Shown: positions 17,081 to 26,400 of the stretch, piece by piece
Numbering within the stretch: the stretch's first letter is position 1
Layout of the letters: each line of letters starts with the position of its first letter
DNA from: Lentzea alba
GTDB taxonomy: Bacteria; Actinomycetota; Actinomycetes; Mycobacteriales; Pseudonocardiaceae
Assembly (NCBI RefSeq): GCF_011067745.1
Contig: NZ_JAAMPJ010000004.1
Coordinates: 248,001 to 312,000, forward strand
Length of the DNA: 64,000 nt
Reading direction: 5' to 3'
Position numbers and translations under genes: made by a program
The notes under the pieces: generated by a model
Database searches by the model: none
What the model was told of the DNA's origin: nothing
Seen by the model: the letters and a program-made list of their open reading frames with translations, nothing else

Positions 17081-17682
17081 CCCCGCGACTGGATCCACCA
17101 CTCGGCCACCAGCAGGTTCACCACGAACGACAGCCAGTTCGCGGTGGCGAAGATGAGCAGCCCGTCCCCGTCGGGCACGAGTGCGCCGAGCAGCAAGCCC
17201 CAAAGGCGACCCGTCACGGCGGCGCCGGTGAGTGCGAAACCGCGGATCATCCAGATGCGGTGTTCGCCGAACTGGCGCCGCCGTGCGGTTTTCAGCCCGT
17301 AGACCGCGCTGACGAACCACAGCACGGACAGCACCGTCAGCGGCCCCGACGTGGCCAGTCCGTACAGCGACAGCTGGGCGCAGATGATGCCGAGCAACGA
17401 CGACGGCAACACGGCGGCGAAGTACACGCGACCCATGATCCGGTGGACCCGCGGATGCCTTCTGCGCAGTCCCGGCCAGAACTGCGAGACACCCGCCAGG
17501 ACCGCGACCGTTCCGGTGAAGATGTGCGCGACAAGCAGGCCGTAATGGACCGAACCACGTAACTCCGGCCGCGCCTGACTCATGTCCAAAGTCACGTAGG
17601 CGCTCGCCGCGAAGATCGTTATCGCGATGCAGACCATCCCGGACACCGCCAACCAGGCGACGTACCCCCTCGAAGTTTTCAT
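16999..17682 (-). CDS. DUF2306-like membrane protein
   Basis: A 227-residue protein with about six membrane segments. Conserved features include HYGLLVAHIFTGTVAVLAG, a His pair in RRHPRVHRIMGRVYF, and FGEHRIWMIRGFALT near residue 145, all typical of DUF2306 membrane proteins with conserved His residues of unknown function. The last 25 residues are Ser-rich and lie over the convergent 66-residue ORF. The real C-terminus is therefore slightly uncertain, although no earlier stop exists. Confidence 0.75.
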   Translation of the reverse strand: MKTSRGYVAWLAVSGMVCIAITIFAASAYVTLDMSQARPELRGSVHYGLLVAHIFTGTVAVLAGVSQFWPGLRRRHPRVHRIMGRVYFAAVLPSSLLGIICAQLSLYGLATSGPLTVLSVLWFVSAVYGLKTARRRQFGEHRIWMIRGFALTGAAVTGRLWGLLLGALVPDGDGLLIFATANWLSFVVNLLVAEWWIQSRGYTRTLPSAALSPSISSRSAQSSAFVA

Positions 17683-17772
17683 GCTTCAAGCCTGTCAACG
17701 ACTTCACCCGTACGCGCTGGTGTGTGCCCCCGAGCGAGCGGTGGGGCGCGCCCTACTGGGATGATGTGGCTC

Positions 17773-17988
17773 ATGCGGACGGTCGAGATCTCCGAAGAGC
17801 CGATCAGGCTAGGACAGTTCCTCAAGCTGGCTCAGCTCGCGGAGGACGGCGGGCACGCGAAGGAGCTCATCGAGGACGGGGAAGTCCACGTCAACGGCGC
17901 TGTCGAGGTGCGGCGCGGCGCACAGTTGCGCGCAGGGGACGTTGTGGTTGTCAACGGTGACGAGGTTCGCATTTCCGTTCGGCCGTAG
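17773..17988 (+). CDS. S4-domain RNA-binding protein
   Basis: A 71-residue protein. The S4 fold is visible: IRLGQFLKLAQLAEDGGHAK, ELIEDGEVHVNG, and the C-terminal GDVVVVNGDEVRI strand pair. The size fits the YbcJ/YaaA-type single-domain S4 proteins that bind structured RNA such as rRNA. ATGs at 17761 and 17764 are in frame, but only 17773 leaves room for a GGGA ribosome site. No partner gene is adjacent. Confidence 0.8.
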   Translation: MRTVEISEEPIRLGQFLKLAQLAEDGGHAKELIEDGEVHVNGAVEVRRGAQLRAGDVVVVNGDEVRISVRP

Positions 17989-18355
17989 CTCATTACTCCG
18001 TTCAGCGGTAAGTACATGCACAATCGCAGTCGATCGGTCTAGGGCCTGAAGACCTCTTCTGAACGATTCCGCCGCGCCATACGTAACCTTTATGTCCCTT
18101 GTGGACACGCGGAATCGTCTTGCGTCGCCACGGTTTCAAGACGGTGAGACCTGGATCACGTCCGGTATTCGCGCTTCGGGGAAACTTTTTTCCAGAGCCT
18201 GTAACGCGGATGCCGGACGGGGCGAATCACCGGTTGCGAGCTTCGGCGGCCGAGCCTGAATGTGGGCCTTGCCGGAGATCGAAGATTCAAGGTCCTCGGG
18301 GTGACCTGCGTACGTGCACGTCCGGAATCGCCGCTGAGCCGGGGAGATCAGAACG
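17989..18355 (+). promoter_or_regulatory. Long leader/promoter region upstream of the polysaccharide locus
   Basis: This 367-bp gene-free stretch precedes the first polysaccharide gene. It contains a nested hairpin: a 10-bp outer stem (18063-18072 with 18109-18118) and a 5-bp inner stem (18093-18097 with 18103-18107). CCTGTAACG at 18198-18206 resembles a motif found upstream of other genes in the locus. I compared it by eye with c-di-GMP and c-di-AMP riboswitch consensus sequences and saw no match. Confidence 0.45.
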
Positions 18356-19849
18356 ATGAGTGAGCAGGTCCGCGCTGCCCGTGACGTCAACGGGCTGCGC
18401 TCCACGCTCAATCCTCTGTCGGAACACAGACAGACGCACCCACCTGTTGCCCGCTGGGAGAGCCGCTACCGCTATGCCGTGATCACCGCCGATGTGCTGA
18501 CCATTGTCCTGGTCGTCATCGCCATCGGTGCCGTCATGAGCATGCGACATGCCGCTTTCGGCCCGCTTTCCCTTGCCCTGCTCGACATACTCACAGTAGT
18601 TGTCGTCGTCGGTTCGCTCGCGATCAACCGCGTGTGGACGCCGACGGTTCTCGGTCAAGGTGCCGAGGAGTTCCGAAGACTCGGCCGGGGTTTGTTCGGT
18701 GCCGTCGTGGCGCTCGGCCTCGGAGCGCTCGCCGTCGACATCCCCGGCGCCCGCCTGTGGATCTTCGTCGTAGTCCCCGCGATCGCCCTGGTCGCGTTCC
18801 CCATGCGTTACCTCCTGCGCCGCCCGCTGCACCGCGGCCGCAGTGAAGGCCGTTTCCTGCTCTCCGTCCTCGCCGCCGGCAACCTGGACACCGTCGAGGA
18901 CCTCATCAGCCGCACGCGCCGCGTCGCCCACCTGGGCTGGCGCGTGGACGCGATCTGCACGATCGACGGCCGCGGCCGCTCCGGTACCGAGGTCGACGGC
19001 GTGCCCGTCGTCGGCCAGCTCCGCGAGCTCGCCGAGCACGTCCGCCGCGGTGGCTACCGCATCGTCGCCGTCACGCCCGACGCCTACTGGACACCTCGCC
19101 GTCTCCAGCAGCTCGCGTGGGCGTTGGAGGGCTCCGGTGCCGAGATGGTCGTGTCGCCCGGCCTCATGGAGGTCGCCGGCCCCCGTCTGCACATGAGCGC
19201 CGTGCTCGGCATGCCGTTGCTGCGGGTGAGCGAACCTGCTCTGAGCGGCTTCCGCCGCCTGGTCAAGGAGGTCGTCGACCGCGTCGGCGCGTTCGTCCTC
19301 CTGCTCCTGCTCGCACCACTGATGTTCGCCGTCGCGGCCTTCGTGATGATCGACAGCCGCGGTCCCGTCTTCTACCGCCAGAAGCGGGTCGGCAAGGGCG
19401 GCGCGCCGTTCACGATCATCAAGTTCCGCACGATGGTCACCAACGCCGACGCGTTGCGCGCCAGGCTGGCAGGCGCCAACGAAGGCCACGGCCTGCTGTT
19501 CAAGATGAAGAAGGACCCCCGCATCACCAAGGTCGGCACGTTCCTGCGCCGGTACTCGATCGACGAGCTGCCCCAGCTGTTCAACGTCCTCGCGGGCAGC
19601 ATGTCGCTCGTGGGCCCGCGCCCGCCGCTGCCGGAGGAGACCGCGAAGTACTCCTCGGACGTGCGGCGCCGCCTGCTGGTGAAGCCCGGTCTGACCGGTT
19701 TGTGGCAGGTGAGCGGCCGGAGCGATCTCTCGTGGGAGGAGTCGATCCGCCTCGACCTGCGCTATGTCGAGGACTGGTCGCTCGCCCTCGACCTCGTGAT
19801 CATGTGGAAGACCTTCCGGGCCGTCTTCGGCGGCCAGGGGGCCTACTGA
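18356..19849 (+). CDS. Polyprenyl-phosphate sugar-1-phosphate transferase (WcaJ/WbaP-like)
   Basis: A 497-residue protein. Four membrane helices occupy residues 35-150, followed by a CoA-binding-like Rossmann region (VDAICTIDGRGR), one further helix near 310, and the C-terminal catalytic domain with GPVFYRQKRVG, FTIIKFRTM, RRYSIDELPQLFNVL, SLVGPRPPLPEE and PGLTGLWQVSGRS. These are hallmark motifs of enzymes that transfer a sugar-1-phosphate to undecaprenyl phosphate and so start lipid-linked polysaccharide synthesis. GGGGAG precedes the ATG. It overlaps the next gene (TGATG) and heads the operon. Confidence 0.93.
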   Translation: MSEQVRAARDVNGLRSTLNPLSEHRQTHPPVARWESRYRYAVITADVLTIVLVVIAIGAVMSMRHAAFGPLSLALLDILTVVVVVGSLAINRVWTPTVLGQGAEEFRRLGRGLFGAVVALGLGALAVDIPGARLWIFVVVPAIALVAFPMRYLLRRPLHRGRSEGRFLLSVLAAGNLDTVEDLISRTRRVAHLGWRVDAICTIDGRGRSGTEVDGVPVVGQLRELAEHVRRGGYRIVAVTPDAYWTPRRLQQLAWALEGSGAEMVVSPGLMEVAGPRLHMSAVLGMPLLRVSEPALSGFRRLVKEVVDRVGAFVLLLLLAPLMFAVAAFVMIDSRGPVFYRQKRVGKGGAPFTIIKFRTMVTNADALRARLAGANEGHGLLFKMKKDPRITKVGTFLRRYSIDELPQLFNVLAGSMSLVGPRPPLPEETAKYSSDVRRRLLVKPGLTGLWQVSGRSDLSWEESIRLDLRYVEDWSLALDLVIMWKTFRAVFGGQGAY

Positions 19850-20886
19850 TGGAGAAGACTCCTGTGATTGGCATTGCCGTCATCGGTGCGGGCTACTGGG
19901 GGCCGAACCTGGTTCGCAACGCCCAGGCCACGCCCGAACTCAGACTCAGATACCTGTGCGACCTCGACGTTTCACGTGCTCAGCGCGTGCTCGGCGAGTA
20001 CTCGACCGTCCGCGCGACCGCATCGCTGGACGAGGTCCTCGCCGACCCCGAGGTGCACGCCGTCGCGATCGCCACCCCCGCCGCCACCCACCTGCCCGTC
20101 GCCCTGGCGGCACTGGAGGCCGGCAAGCACGTCCTGGTGGAGAAGCCGCTCGCGGCCAACTTCGAGGACGGCCGCAAGCTCGTCGAGACCGCCGAACAGC
20201 GCGGCCTCACCCTGATGCTGGACCACACGTTCGCGTACACCTCGTCCGTGCAGCACCTGCGCAAGATCATCCGCGGTGGTGAGCTCGGCGACATCCAGTA
20301 CATCGACTCGGTGCGGATCAACCTGGGTCTGGTGCAGCCGGACGTGGACGTGCTGTGGGACCTCGCCCCGCACGACCTGTCGATCTTCGAGGCGATCCTG
20401 CCCGATGACGTGTACCCGGTCGAGGTCGCGGCGCACGGCTCCGACCCGATCGGCGCGGGCGTCGCGTGCGTCGGTCACCTCACGGTCCGGCTGTCCAACG
20501 GGGCGATCACGCACGTGCACGTCAACTGGCTGTCGCCGACCAAGATCCGCACGATGGTCATCGGCGGTTCGCAGCGCACGGTGGTGTGGGACGACAACAA
20601 CCCGTCCCAGCGGCTGTCCATCTACGACCGGGGCGTCGACCACTCCAAGGAACAGCGCACGATCTCCTACCGCACGGGCGACATGGTCGCGCCGGCGTTG
20701 CTGGAGCGCGAGGCGCTGCGCACGATGATGGCCGAGTTCGCGGCGTCCATCACCGAGAAGCGCCCGCCCCTGACCGACGGCCGCGCGGGTCTGCGCGTGC
20801 TGGCGGTGCTGGAGGCGGCCTCGGAGTCGTTGCGCACCGGTGGGGTTTTCGTTCCTGTTCAACAAGTTGAAGGCAAGGTTTCTTGA
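19849..20886 (+). CDS. Gfo/Idh/MocA oxidoreductase (WbpB-like candidate)
   Basis: A 345-residue protein. The N-terminal Rossmann fold has VIGAGYWGPNLVRN, then ATPAATHLPVA and the conserved EKPLA with its catalytic Lys. The C-terminal domain has DLAPHDLSIF, supplying the conserved His. In polysaccharide loci such proteins oxidise UDP-GlcNAc-type sugars at C3, as WbpB does, giving the 3-keto sugar for an aminotransferase. Neighbouring DegT and WbpD-like genes support that role. It overlaps both flanking genes (TGATG), indicating tight translational coupling. Confidence 0.85.
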   Translation: MEKTPVIGIAVIGAGYWGPNLVRNAQATPELRLRYLCDLDVSRAQRVLGEYSTVRATASLDEVLADPEVHAVAIATPAATHLPVALAALEAGKHVLVEKPLAANFEDGRKLVETAEQRGLTLMLDHTFAYTSSVQHLRKIIRGGELGDIQYIDSVRINLGLVQPDVDVLWDLAPHDLSIFEAILPDDVYPVEVAAHGSDPIGAGVACVGHLTVRLSNGAITHVHVNWLSPTKIRTMVIGGSQRTVVWDDNNPSQRLSIYDRGVDHSKEQRTISYRTGDMVAPALLEREALRTMMAEFAASITEKRPPLTDGRAGLRVLAVLEAASESLRTGGVFVPVQQVEGKVS

Positions 20887-21884
20887 TGTCGGCCCAGAAG
20901 GAATTGGCCCAGCCGATCACCGGCCAGCGCGCGCTCGTCACCGGTGGTGCGGGCACGATCGGCTCCTCGGTGGTGGACCAGCTCGTCGAGGCCGGCGCGG
21001 CCGAGGTCGTCGTGCTGGACAACTTCGTGCGCGGCCGCCGGGAGAACCTGGCCGGCGCCCTGGAGTCCGGTGTCGTTCGCATCGTCGAAGGCGACATCAA
21101 CGACAAGGCGCTCGTGCGGGAGCTGACCGAGGGCAAGGACCTCGTCTTCCACCTCGCCGCGATTCGCATCACGCAGTGCGCCGAGGAACCGCGCCTCGCG
21201 CTGGAGTGCCTGGTCGACGGCACGTTCACGATCCTGGAGGCCGCCGCGGCCGCCGGGGTGAAGAAGGTCATCGCGTCGTCGTCGGCGTCGATCTACGGGC
21301 TCGCGGAGTCGTTCCCCACCAACGAACGGCACCACCCGTACAACAACGACACCTTCTACGGCGCCGCGAAGGCGTTCAACGAGGGCATGCTGCGCAGCTT
21401 CAAGGCCATGTACGACCTCGACTACGTGGCGCTGCGCTACTTCAACGTGTACGGCCCGCGGATGGACGTGCACGGCCTGTACACCGAGGTGCTCATCCGC
21501 TGGATGGAGCGCATCGTCGACGGCAAGTCGCCGCTCATCTTCGGTGACGGTGCCCAGACGATGGACTTCGTGCACGTGCACGACATCGCCCGCGCGAACA
21601 TCCTCGCCGCGAAGGCGCCGGTCACGGACACGGTGTACAACATCGCGTCTTCCAAGGAGACCTCGCTCAAGGAGCTCGCCCTCGCGCTCCTCGCCGCGAT
21701 GGACTCCGACCTGCCGCTGGAGCACGGCCCCGAGCGCAAGGTGAACGGCGTGACGCGCCGGCTCGCCGACATCAGCCTCGCGGCCACCGAGCTCGGGTGG
21801 AAGCCCGAGATCGGGATGGACGGCGGACTGCGCGACCTCGTCGCGTGGTGGCGTGCCGAGAAGGCCGCCGCGGAGTCCGCCTGA
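20886..21884 (+). CDS. NAD-dependent nucleotide-sugar epimerase/dehydratase
   Basis: A 332-residue extended SDR. It shows TGGAGTIGS, HLAAIRIT, IASSSASIYG and a YGAAK motif with catalytic Tyr and Lys, then LRYFNVYGPRMD and FVHVHDIARA. This is the pattern of UDP-glucose 4-epimerase-like or 4,6-dehydratase-like enzymes; I cannot tell which. ATG overlaps the previous stop. A nested inverted repeat of 128 bp begins 73 bp after its stop. Confidence 0.85.
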   Translation: MSAQKELAQPITGQRALVTGGAGTIGSSVVDQLVEAGAAEVVVLDNFVRGRRENLAGALESGVVRIVEGDINDKALVRELTEGKDLVFHLAAIRITQCAEEPRLALECLVDGTFTILEAAAAAGVKKVIASSSASIYGLAESFPTNERHHPYNNDTFYGAAKAFNEGMLRSFKAMYDLDYVALRYFNVYGPRMDVHGLYTEVLIRWMERIVDGKSPLIFGDGAQTMDFVHVHDIARANILAAKAPVTDTVYNIASSKETSLKELALALLAAMDSDLPLEHGPERKVNGVTRRLADISLAATELGWKPEIGMDGGLRDLVAWWRAEKAAAESA

Positions 21885-21957
21885 CATCGCCAGACCGCGG
21901 CTGCGGCCGCCGCCGACACCCCCAGGTCGGCCGCGCCCCCAGCCGCACCCAGTAAAA

Positions 21958-22085
21958 GCGTCTGCAAGTACCACCAACCCAACATCAACAAGCACTTTCC
22001 TACTACCAACCTGTTCGTCCGCCGTCGAACAGGTTGGTAGTAGGTAGCGGCGGTTTGATCATGGGTTGGTGGTACTTGCAGACGC
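21958..22085. repeat. Nested perfect inverted repeats (24-bp outer, 19-bp inner)
   Basis: The outer arms 21958-21981 and 22062-22085 are exact complements (core aagtaccaccaaccca). Inside them, 21999-22017 and 22026-22044 (cctactaccaacctgttcg) form a second exact pair with an 8-nt loop. The motif TACYACCAACC appears four times, two in each orientation. It sits between the epimerase stop and the ribosome site of the aminotransferase, so RNA from it would form a very stable two-tier hairpin. It may be an attenuator, a processing site, a multi-site operator or a small non-autonomous repeat element. Confidence 0.9.
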
Positions 22086-22112
22086 CGAGACCGCCAGTGA
22101 AGAGGTAGAGCT

Positions 22113-23255
22113 GTGATTCCGGTTATGCGGCCGTTGCTCGGTGAGGAAGAAGCGCTCGCCGCCGCCGAGGCCGTCCGGTCCGGCTGGGTCGCGCAGGGCC
22201 CGCGGGTCCGCGAGTTCGAGGAGAAGTTCGCGGCGTCCGTCGGAGCCGGGCACGGTGTCGCCGTGTCGTCCTGCACCACGGGGCTGCATCTCGCGGTGCA
22301 CCTGCTCGGCATCGGGCCCGGTGACGAGGTCGTGGTGCCGTCGCTGTCGTTCATCGCGACCGCCAACGCCGTCCGCTACACCGGCGCGACCCCCGTGTTC
22401 GCCGACGTCGAGGCGGAGACCGGCAACCTCAGCGCGTCCACAGTGGAACCGGTTCTCACCGAACGAACTCGCGCGGTCATGGTGGTGCACCAGGCCGGCG
22501 TGCCCGCGGACGTCGACGCGCTCAAGGCGTTGTGCGAACCGCGCGGCATCGTCGTGATCGAGGACGCGGCCTGCGCCGCCGGCTCCACCTACCGGGGCAA
22601 GCCGGTCGGCACCAACGCACTGCTGGCCGCCTGGTCGTTCCACCCGCGCAAGCTCCTCACCACCGGTGAGGGCGGCATGGTCACAACGGACGACGCCGAC
22701 TGGGCCGTTCGGCTCAAGCGGTTGCGAGAGCACGGGATGAGCGTCTCCGCGGCGGATCGCCACAACGGTGGTTCGGCCGTCATCGAGCAGTACCTGGAGA
22801 CGGCATTCAATTATCGGATGACCGACATCCAGGCCGCGGTCGGTTTGGTGCAGTTGTCCAAATTGGACGCGATCATCGCTCGTCGCCGGGAGTTGGCCGC
22901 GCGCTACCACGAGTTGCTCGACGGCTCCGGCGTCACCGCGGTTCGTGACCCGGAGTACGGCACGACTAACTACCAGTCGTTCTGGGTCTGGCTGCCCGAA
23001 GGTGCGCCGGACCGCCAGGAAATCCTTGCGGGCCTTGCCGAACGCGGAGTGTCGGCACGGCGCGGAATCATGGCGTCACACCTCGAACCCGCCTACGAGG
23101 GTCACCCCAGCTCCCCGCTGCCGGTGACGGAGGCCTTCACGGCCCGGACGCTGATTCTCCCGCTGTTCCACGACATGACCGAGTCCGAACAGGACACCGT
23201 CGTGTCAGCGTTGTCGGAAACTCTCCACACATCCCATCTGACCGTCCGTGGTTGA
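22113..23255 (+). CDS. DegT/DnrJ/EryC1 sugar aminotransferase 1
   Basis: A 380-residue protein starting at GTG 22113 behind GAAGAGG. Fold type I PLP enzyme features include SSCTTGLHLAVHLLGIGPGDEV, PSLSFIATANA, VIEDAACAAGS and the Schiff-base Lys in SFHPRKLLTTGEGG, with NYRMTDIQAA near residue 235. It would transaminate a keto-sugar nucleotide using Glu or Gln. It is distinct from the second aminotransferase at 28847. Its translation start is 28 bp after the nested inverted repeat, which could affect its expression. Confidence 0.88.
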   Translation: MIPVMRPLLGEEEALAAAEAVRSGWVAQGPRVREFEEKFAASVGAGHGVAVSSCTTGLHLAVHLLGIGPGDEVVVPSLSFIATANAVRYTGATPVFADVEAETGNLSASTVEPVLTERTRAVMVVHQAGVPADVDALKALCEPRGIVVIEDAACAAGSTYRGKPVGTNALLAAWSFHPRKLLTTGEGGMVTTDDADWAVRLKRLREHGMSVSAADRHNGGSAVIEQYLETAFNYRMTDIQAAVGLVQLSKLDAIIARRRELAARYHELLDGSGVTAVRDPEYGTTNYQSFWVWLPEGAPDRQEILAGLAERGVSARRGIMASHLEPAYEGHPSSPLPVTEAFTARTLILPLFHDMTESEQDTVVSALSETLHTSHLTVRG

Positions 23256-23404
23256 AAAGTAAAGATTCAGGTTGCACCGGAACATTTTTGTGTTGACACG
23301 TAACAGTTTTCCCGAGATCGCCGACGTTCGGAGTAGCAGCCCTGTGCTGTCCAGCGTAGTGCTCGGATCACACACGGTAACTTCCGTTCGAGAGGTGAAA
23401 CCCA
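23256..23404 (+). promoter_or_regulatory. Intergenic region with TTGACA and CGTAACAGTTTT motifs
   Basis: A 149-bp region upstream of the giant DUF4082 gene. TTGACA at 23293-23298 is a consensus-like -35, but no good -10 at proper spacing is seen. CACGTAACAGTTTTCCC at 23297-23313 resembles sequences upstream of genes at 39309 and 50237. It is probably a separate promoter for the DUF4082 gene. Confidence 0.45.
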
Positions 23405-26400
23405 ATGGTGGCTCAGCAGTCGCGTCTCGTGCGGGTGCTTGTGATCACGGCATTAGTCGCATCCACATTGTTCGTGCTGGGGGTCTTCAACGCCCCCAAC
23501 GCCAACGCCGCTCCGTGTGACTTCCCGGTCACCAACAAGGTCGCCTGCGAGAACACGCAGCCCGGCGCGGACAACTGGCAGGCCCAGTACCGCGACGACG
23601 CGATCCTCGGGTACACAACGGACATCAGCTACAACGTGGGACAGACCGTCAGCTTCAAGATGCTGACGTCCGCCTCCTCGTACAAGCTCGACATCTACCG
23701 GATGGGTTGGTACAACGGCAAGGGCGCCCGGTACATGGGCACGGTCAACCGGAACACACCGCAGAACCAGCCACCATGTCTGCGGGACGCGCCGACCGCG
23801 CTCATCGACTGCGGCAACTGGGCCGTGTCGGTCACCTGGAACATCCCGTCCACCGCGGTCTCCGGCATCTACTACGTGCGCATGACGCGCAACGACACCG
23901 GTGCCGAGAACGAGATGGCGTTCGTCGTCCGCGACGACAGCTCGCAGTCGAAGGTGTTCTTCCAGACCTCCGACGCCACCTGGGTCGCCTACAACCGTTA
24001 CGGCGGCAACAGCCTCTACTTCGGTGACGGTCCCGGCCAGGGCGGCAGCTCGTACAAGGTCAGCTACAACCGCCCCTACACCGGTGGCGACGGCGACGAG
24101 AACTTCATCTTCAACGCCGAGTACCCGATGTTGAGGTTCCTGGAACGCAACGGGTACGACCTGAGCTACACGACCGATGTGGACTCCGCGCGGCGCGGCC
24201 ACCTGATCAAGAACCACAAGGTCTTCATGGCCGTCGGCCACGACGAGTACTGGTCGAACGAGCAGATGGCGAACGTGCTGGCGGCCCGGGACGCGGGCGT
24301 GCACATGGCGTTCCTGACCGGCAACGAGATCTTCTGGAAGACCCGCTACGAGAAGAGCATCGACTCCTCGCAGACGGACTGGCGCACCATCGCCTGCTTC
24401 AAGGAGACCAAGGGAACCCAGAACGACGGCCTGAGCGACTGGACCGGCACCTGGCGCGACCCGCGCTACAGCCCGCCGCAGGACGGCGGCAGGCCGGAGA
24501 ACGCGTTGCTGGGCAACATGTTCACCGTCAACGGACGCCGTGACGACTCGCTGCAGGTGCCGGCCGCGTACGGCAAGATGCGGCTCTGGCGCAACACCGA
24601 CCTGCCGAACCTGGCGTCCGGCAGCACGTACACCTTCCAGCCCGGCACCCTGGGCTACGAGTGGAACACCGTGTACGACAACGGCTTCCAGCCCGCCGGC
24701 GTCGCGCAGATGTCGCGCACCACGGTCAACCTCGACGGTTACTACGGACTGAAGAACTACGGCGACGAGTACGGCAGCGGGCCCGAGACCCACGCGATCA
24801 CCTACTACCGCGCGCCTTCCGGTGCGTTGGTGTTCGGCGCGGGAACAGTGCAGTGGGCGTGGGGCGTGGACGACGAACACGCGTTCCTCACCAACACCCC
24901 GACCTCGGACAAGCGGATCAAGCAGGCGACCGTCAACTTCCTCGCGGACATGGGCGTGCAGCCCTACCAGCTGTGGGCGGCCGACCAGCTCGTGATCTCC
25001 GGCGCCATCAACGACAACGCGGCGCCCGGCGTGCAGATCACGACCCTGCCGGCGCAGTCCACGGTCGGCCAGCCCTACACCTTCAGCGGCACGGCGATCG
25101 ACGCGTCCGGCCGCGTGGCGGGCGTCGAGGTCTCCACCGACGGCGGCACCCGCTGGCACTACGCCAACTGGCAGGCCGGTCAGACGACGTGGAGCTACAC
25201 CTACACGCCGTCGCAGTCCGGGGCCGCGGCACTGCGGGTCCGCGCGGTCGACGACTCGCTGAACCTGTCCACGCCCGTGCAGGCCGCGCCGAACGTGGCC
25301 GCCCGCACCTGCCCGTGCGGCATGTTCTCCGGCCAGGAGGTCCCGAAGGTCGCCTCCGCCGACGACAGCTCGCAGCTCGAGCTCGGCGTGAAGTGGAGGG
25401 CCGCGAGCAACGGGTACGTCCGCGGCGTGAAGTTCTACAAGGGCACCGGCAACACCGGCACCCACACCGGTTCGCTGTGGGCGGCCAACGGCGACCTGCT
25501 CGCCACCGGCACGTTCACCAACGAGTCGCCGACGGGCTGGCAGACGCTGCTCTTCCCGTCACCGATCGCGGTGAACGCGAACACCACCTACGTGGTGTCG
25601 TACTTCACGCCGACCGGCCACTTCGCGTACGACACCGGCGGGTTCTTCAACCAGCAGGCGTACATGGAACCGGTCACCGGCCTGAAGTCCGGTGTGGACG
25701 GACCGAACGGCGTGTTCCGCTTCGGCGCCGGCTTCCCGAACAACAGCTTCGACAACACCAACTACTGGGTCGACGTGGTGTGGGCGACGGACCCCGGTCC
25801 CGACACCCGCGCGCCGATCCAGACCGCGATGTCCCCGGTGTCCAACGCCGGCTCGGTCGCGCTGAACACCACGGTGTCCGGCACGTTCGACGAGAACGTC
25901 ACGCTGAGCTCGGCGCAGGTGACGGTCACCGGCCCCTCCGGCGCGGTCACCGGCACGAAGACGATCTCGAACGACGCCCGCACGATCACCTTCACGCCGT
26001 CCACACCGCTCGCGGCCGCGACGGCCTACACGGTGACGATGAAGGCGGCCGACGCGTCGAACAACATGTCGTCGCAGGCGAACTGGACGTTCACGACCGG
26101 CTCGCCGCGACCGGCGACCTGCCCGTGCACGATCTGGGACGACTTCGCGGCCCCCGCCGTGATCGACGCGGGTGACACCACCCAGGTCGAGCTCGGCACC
26201 AAGGTCCGCTTCGACGGCAAGGGCGAGGTGCTCGGCGTCCGCTTCTACAAGGGCAGCGGCAACACCGGCACGCACACCGGCTCGCTGTGGACCTCCACGG
26301 GCCAGCTGCTGGCCCAGGGCACGTTCACCGCTGAAACCACGTCCGGCTGGCAGAAGCTGATGTTCGCCTCGCCGGTCCAGGTGCAGGCGAACACGACCTA

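Noticed and set aside
17989..18355. Possible c-di-GMP or c-di-AMP riboswitch
   Set aside because: The leader is structured, but neither consensus core could be found by eye; it is kept as an unnamed leader.
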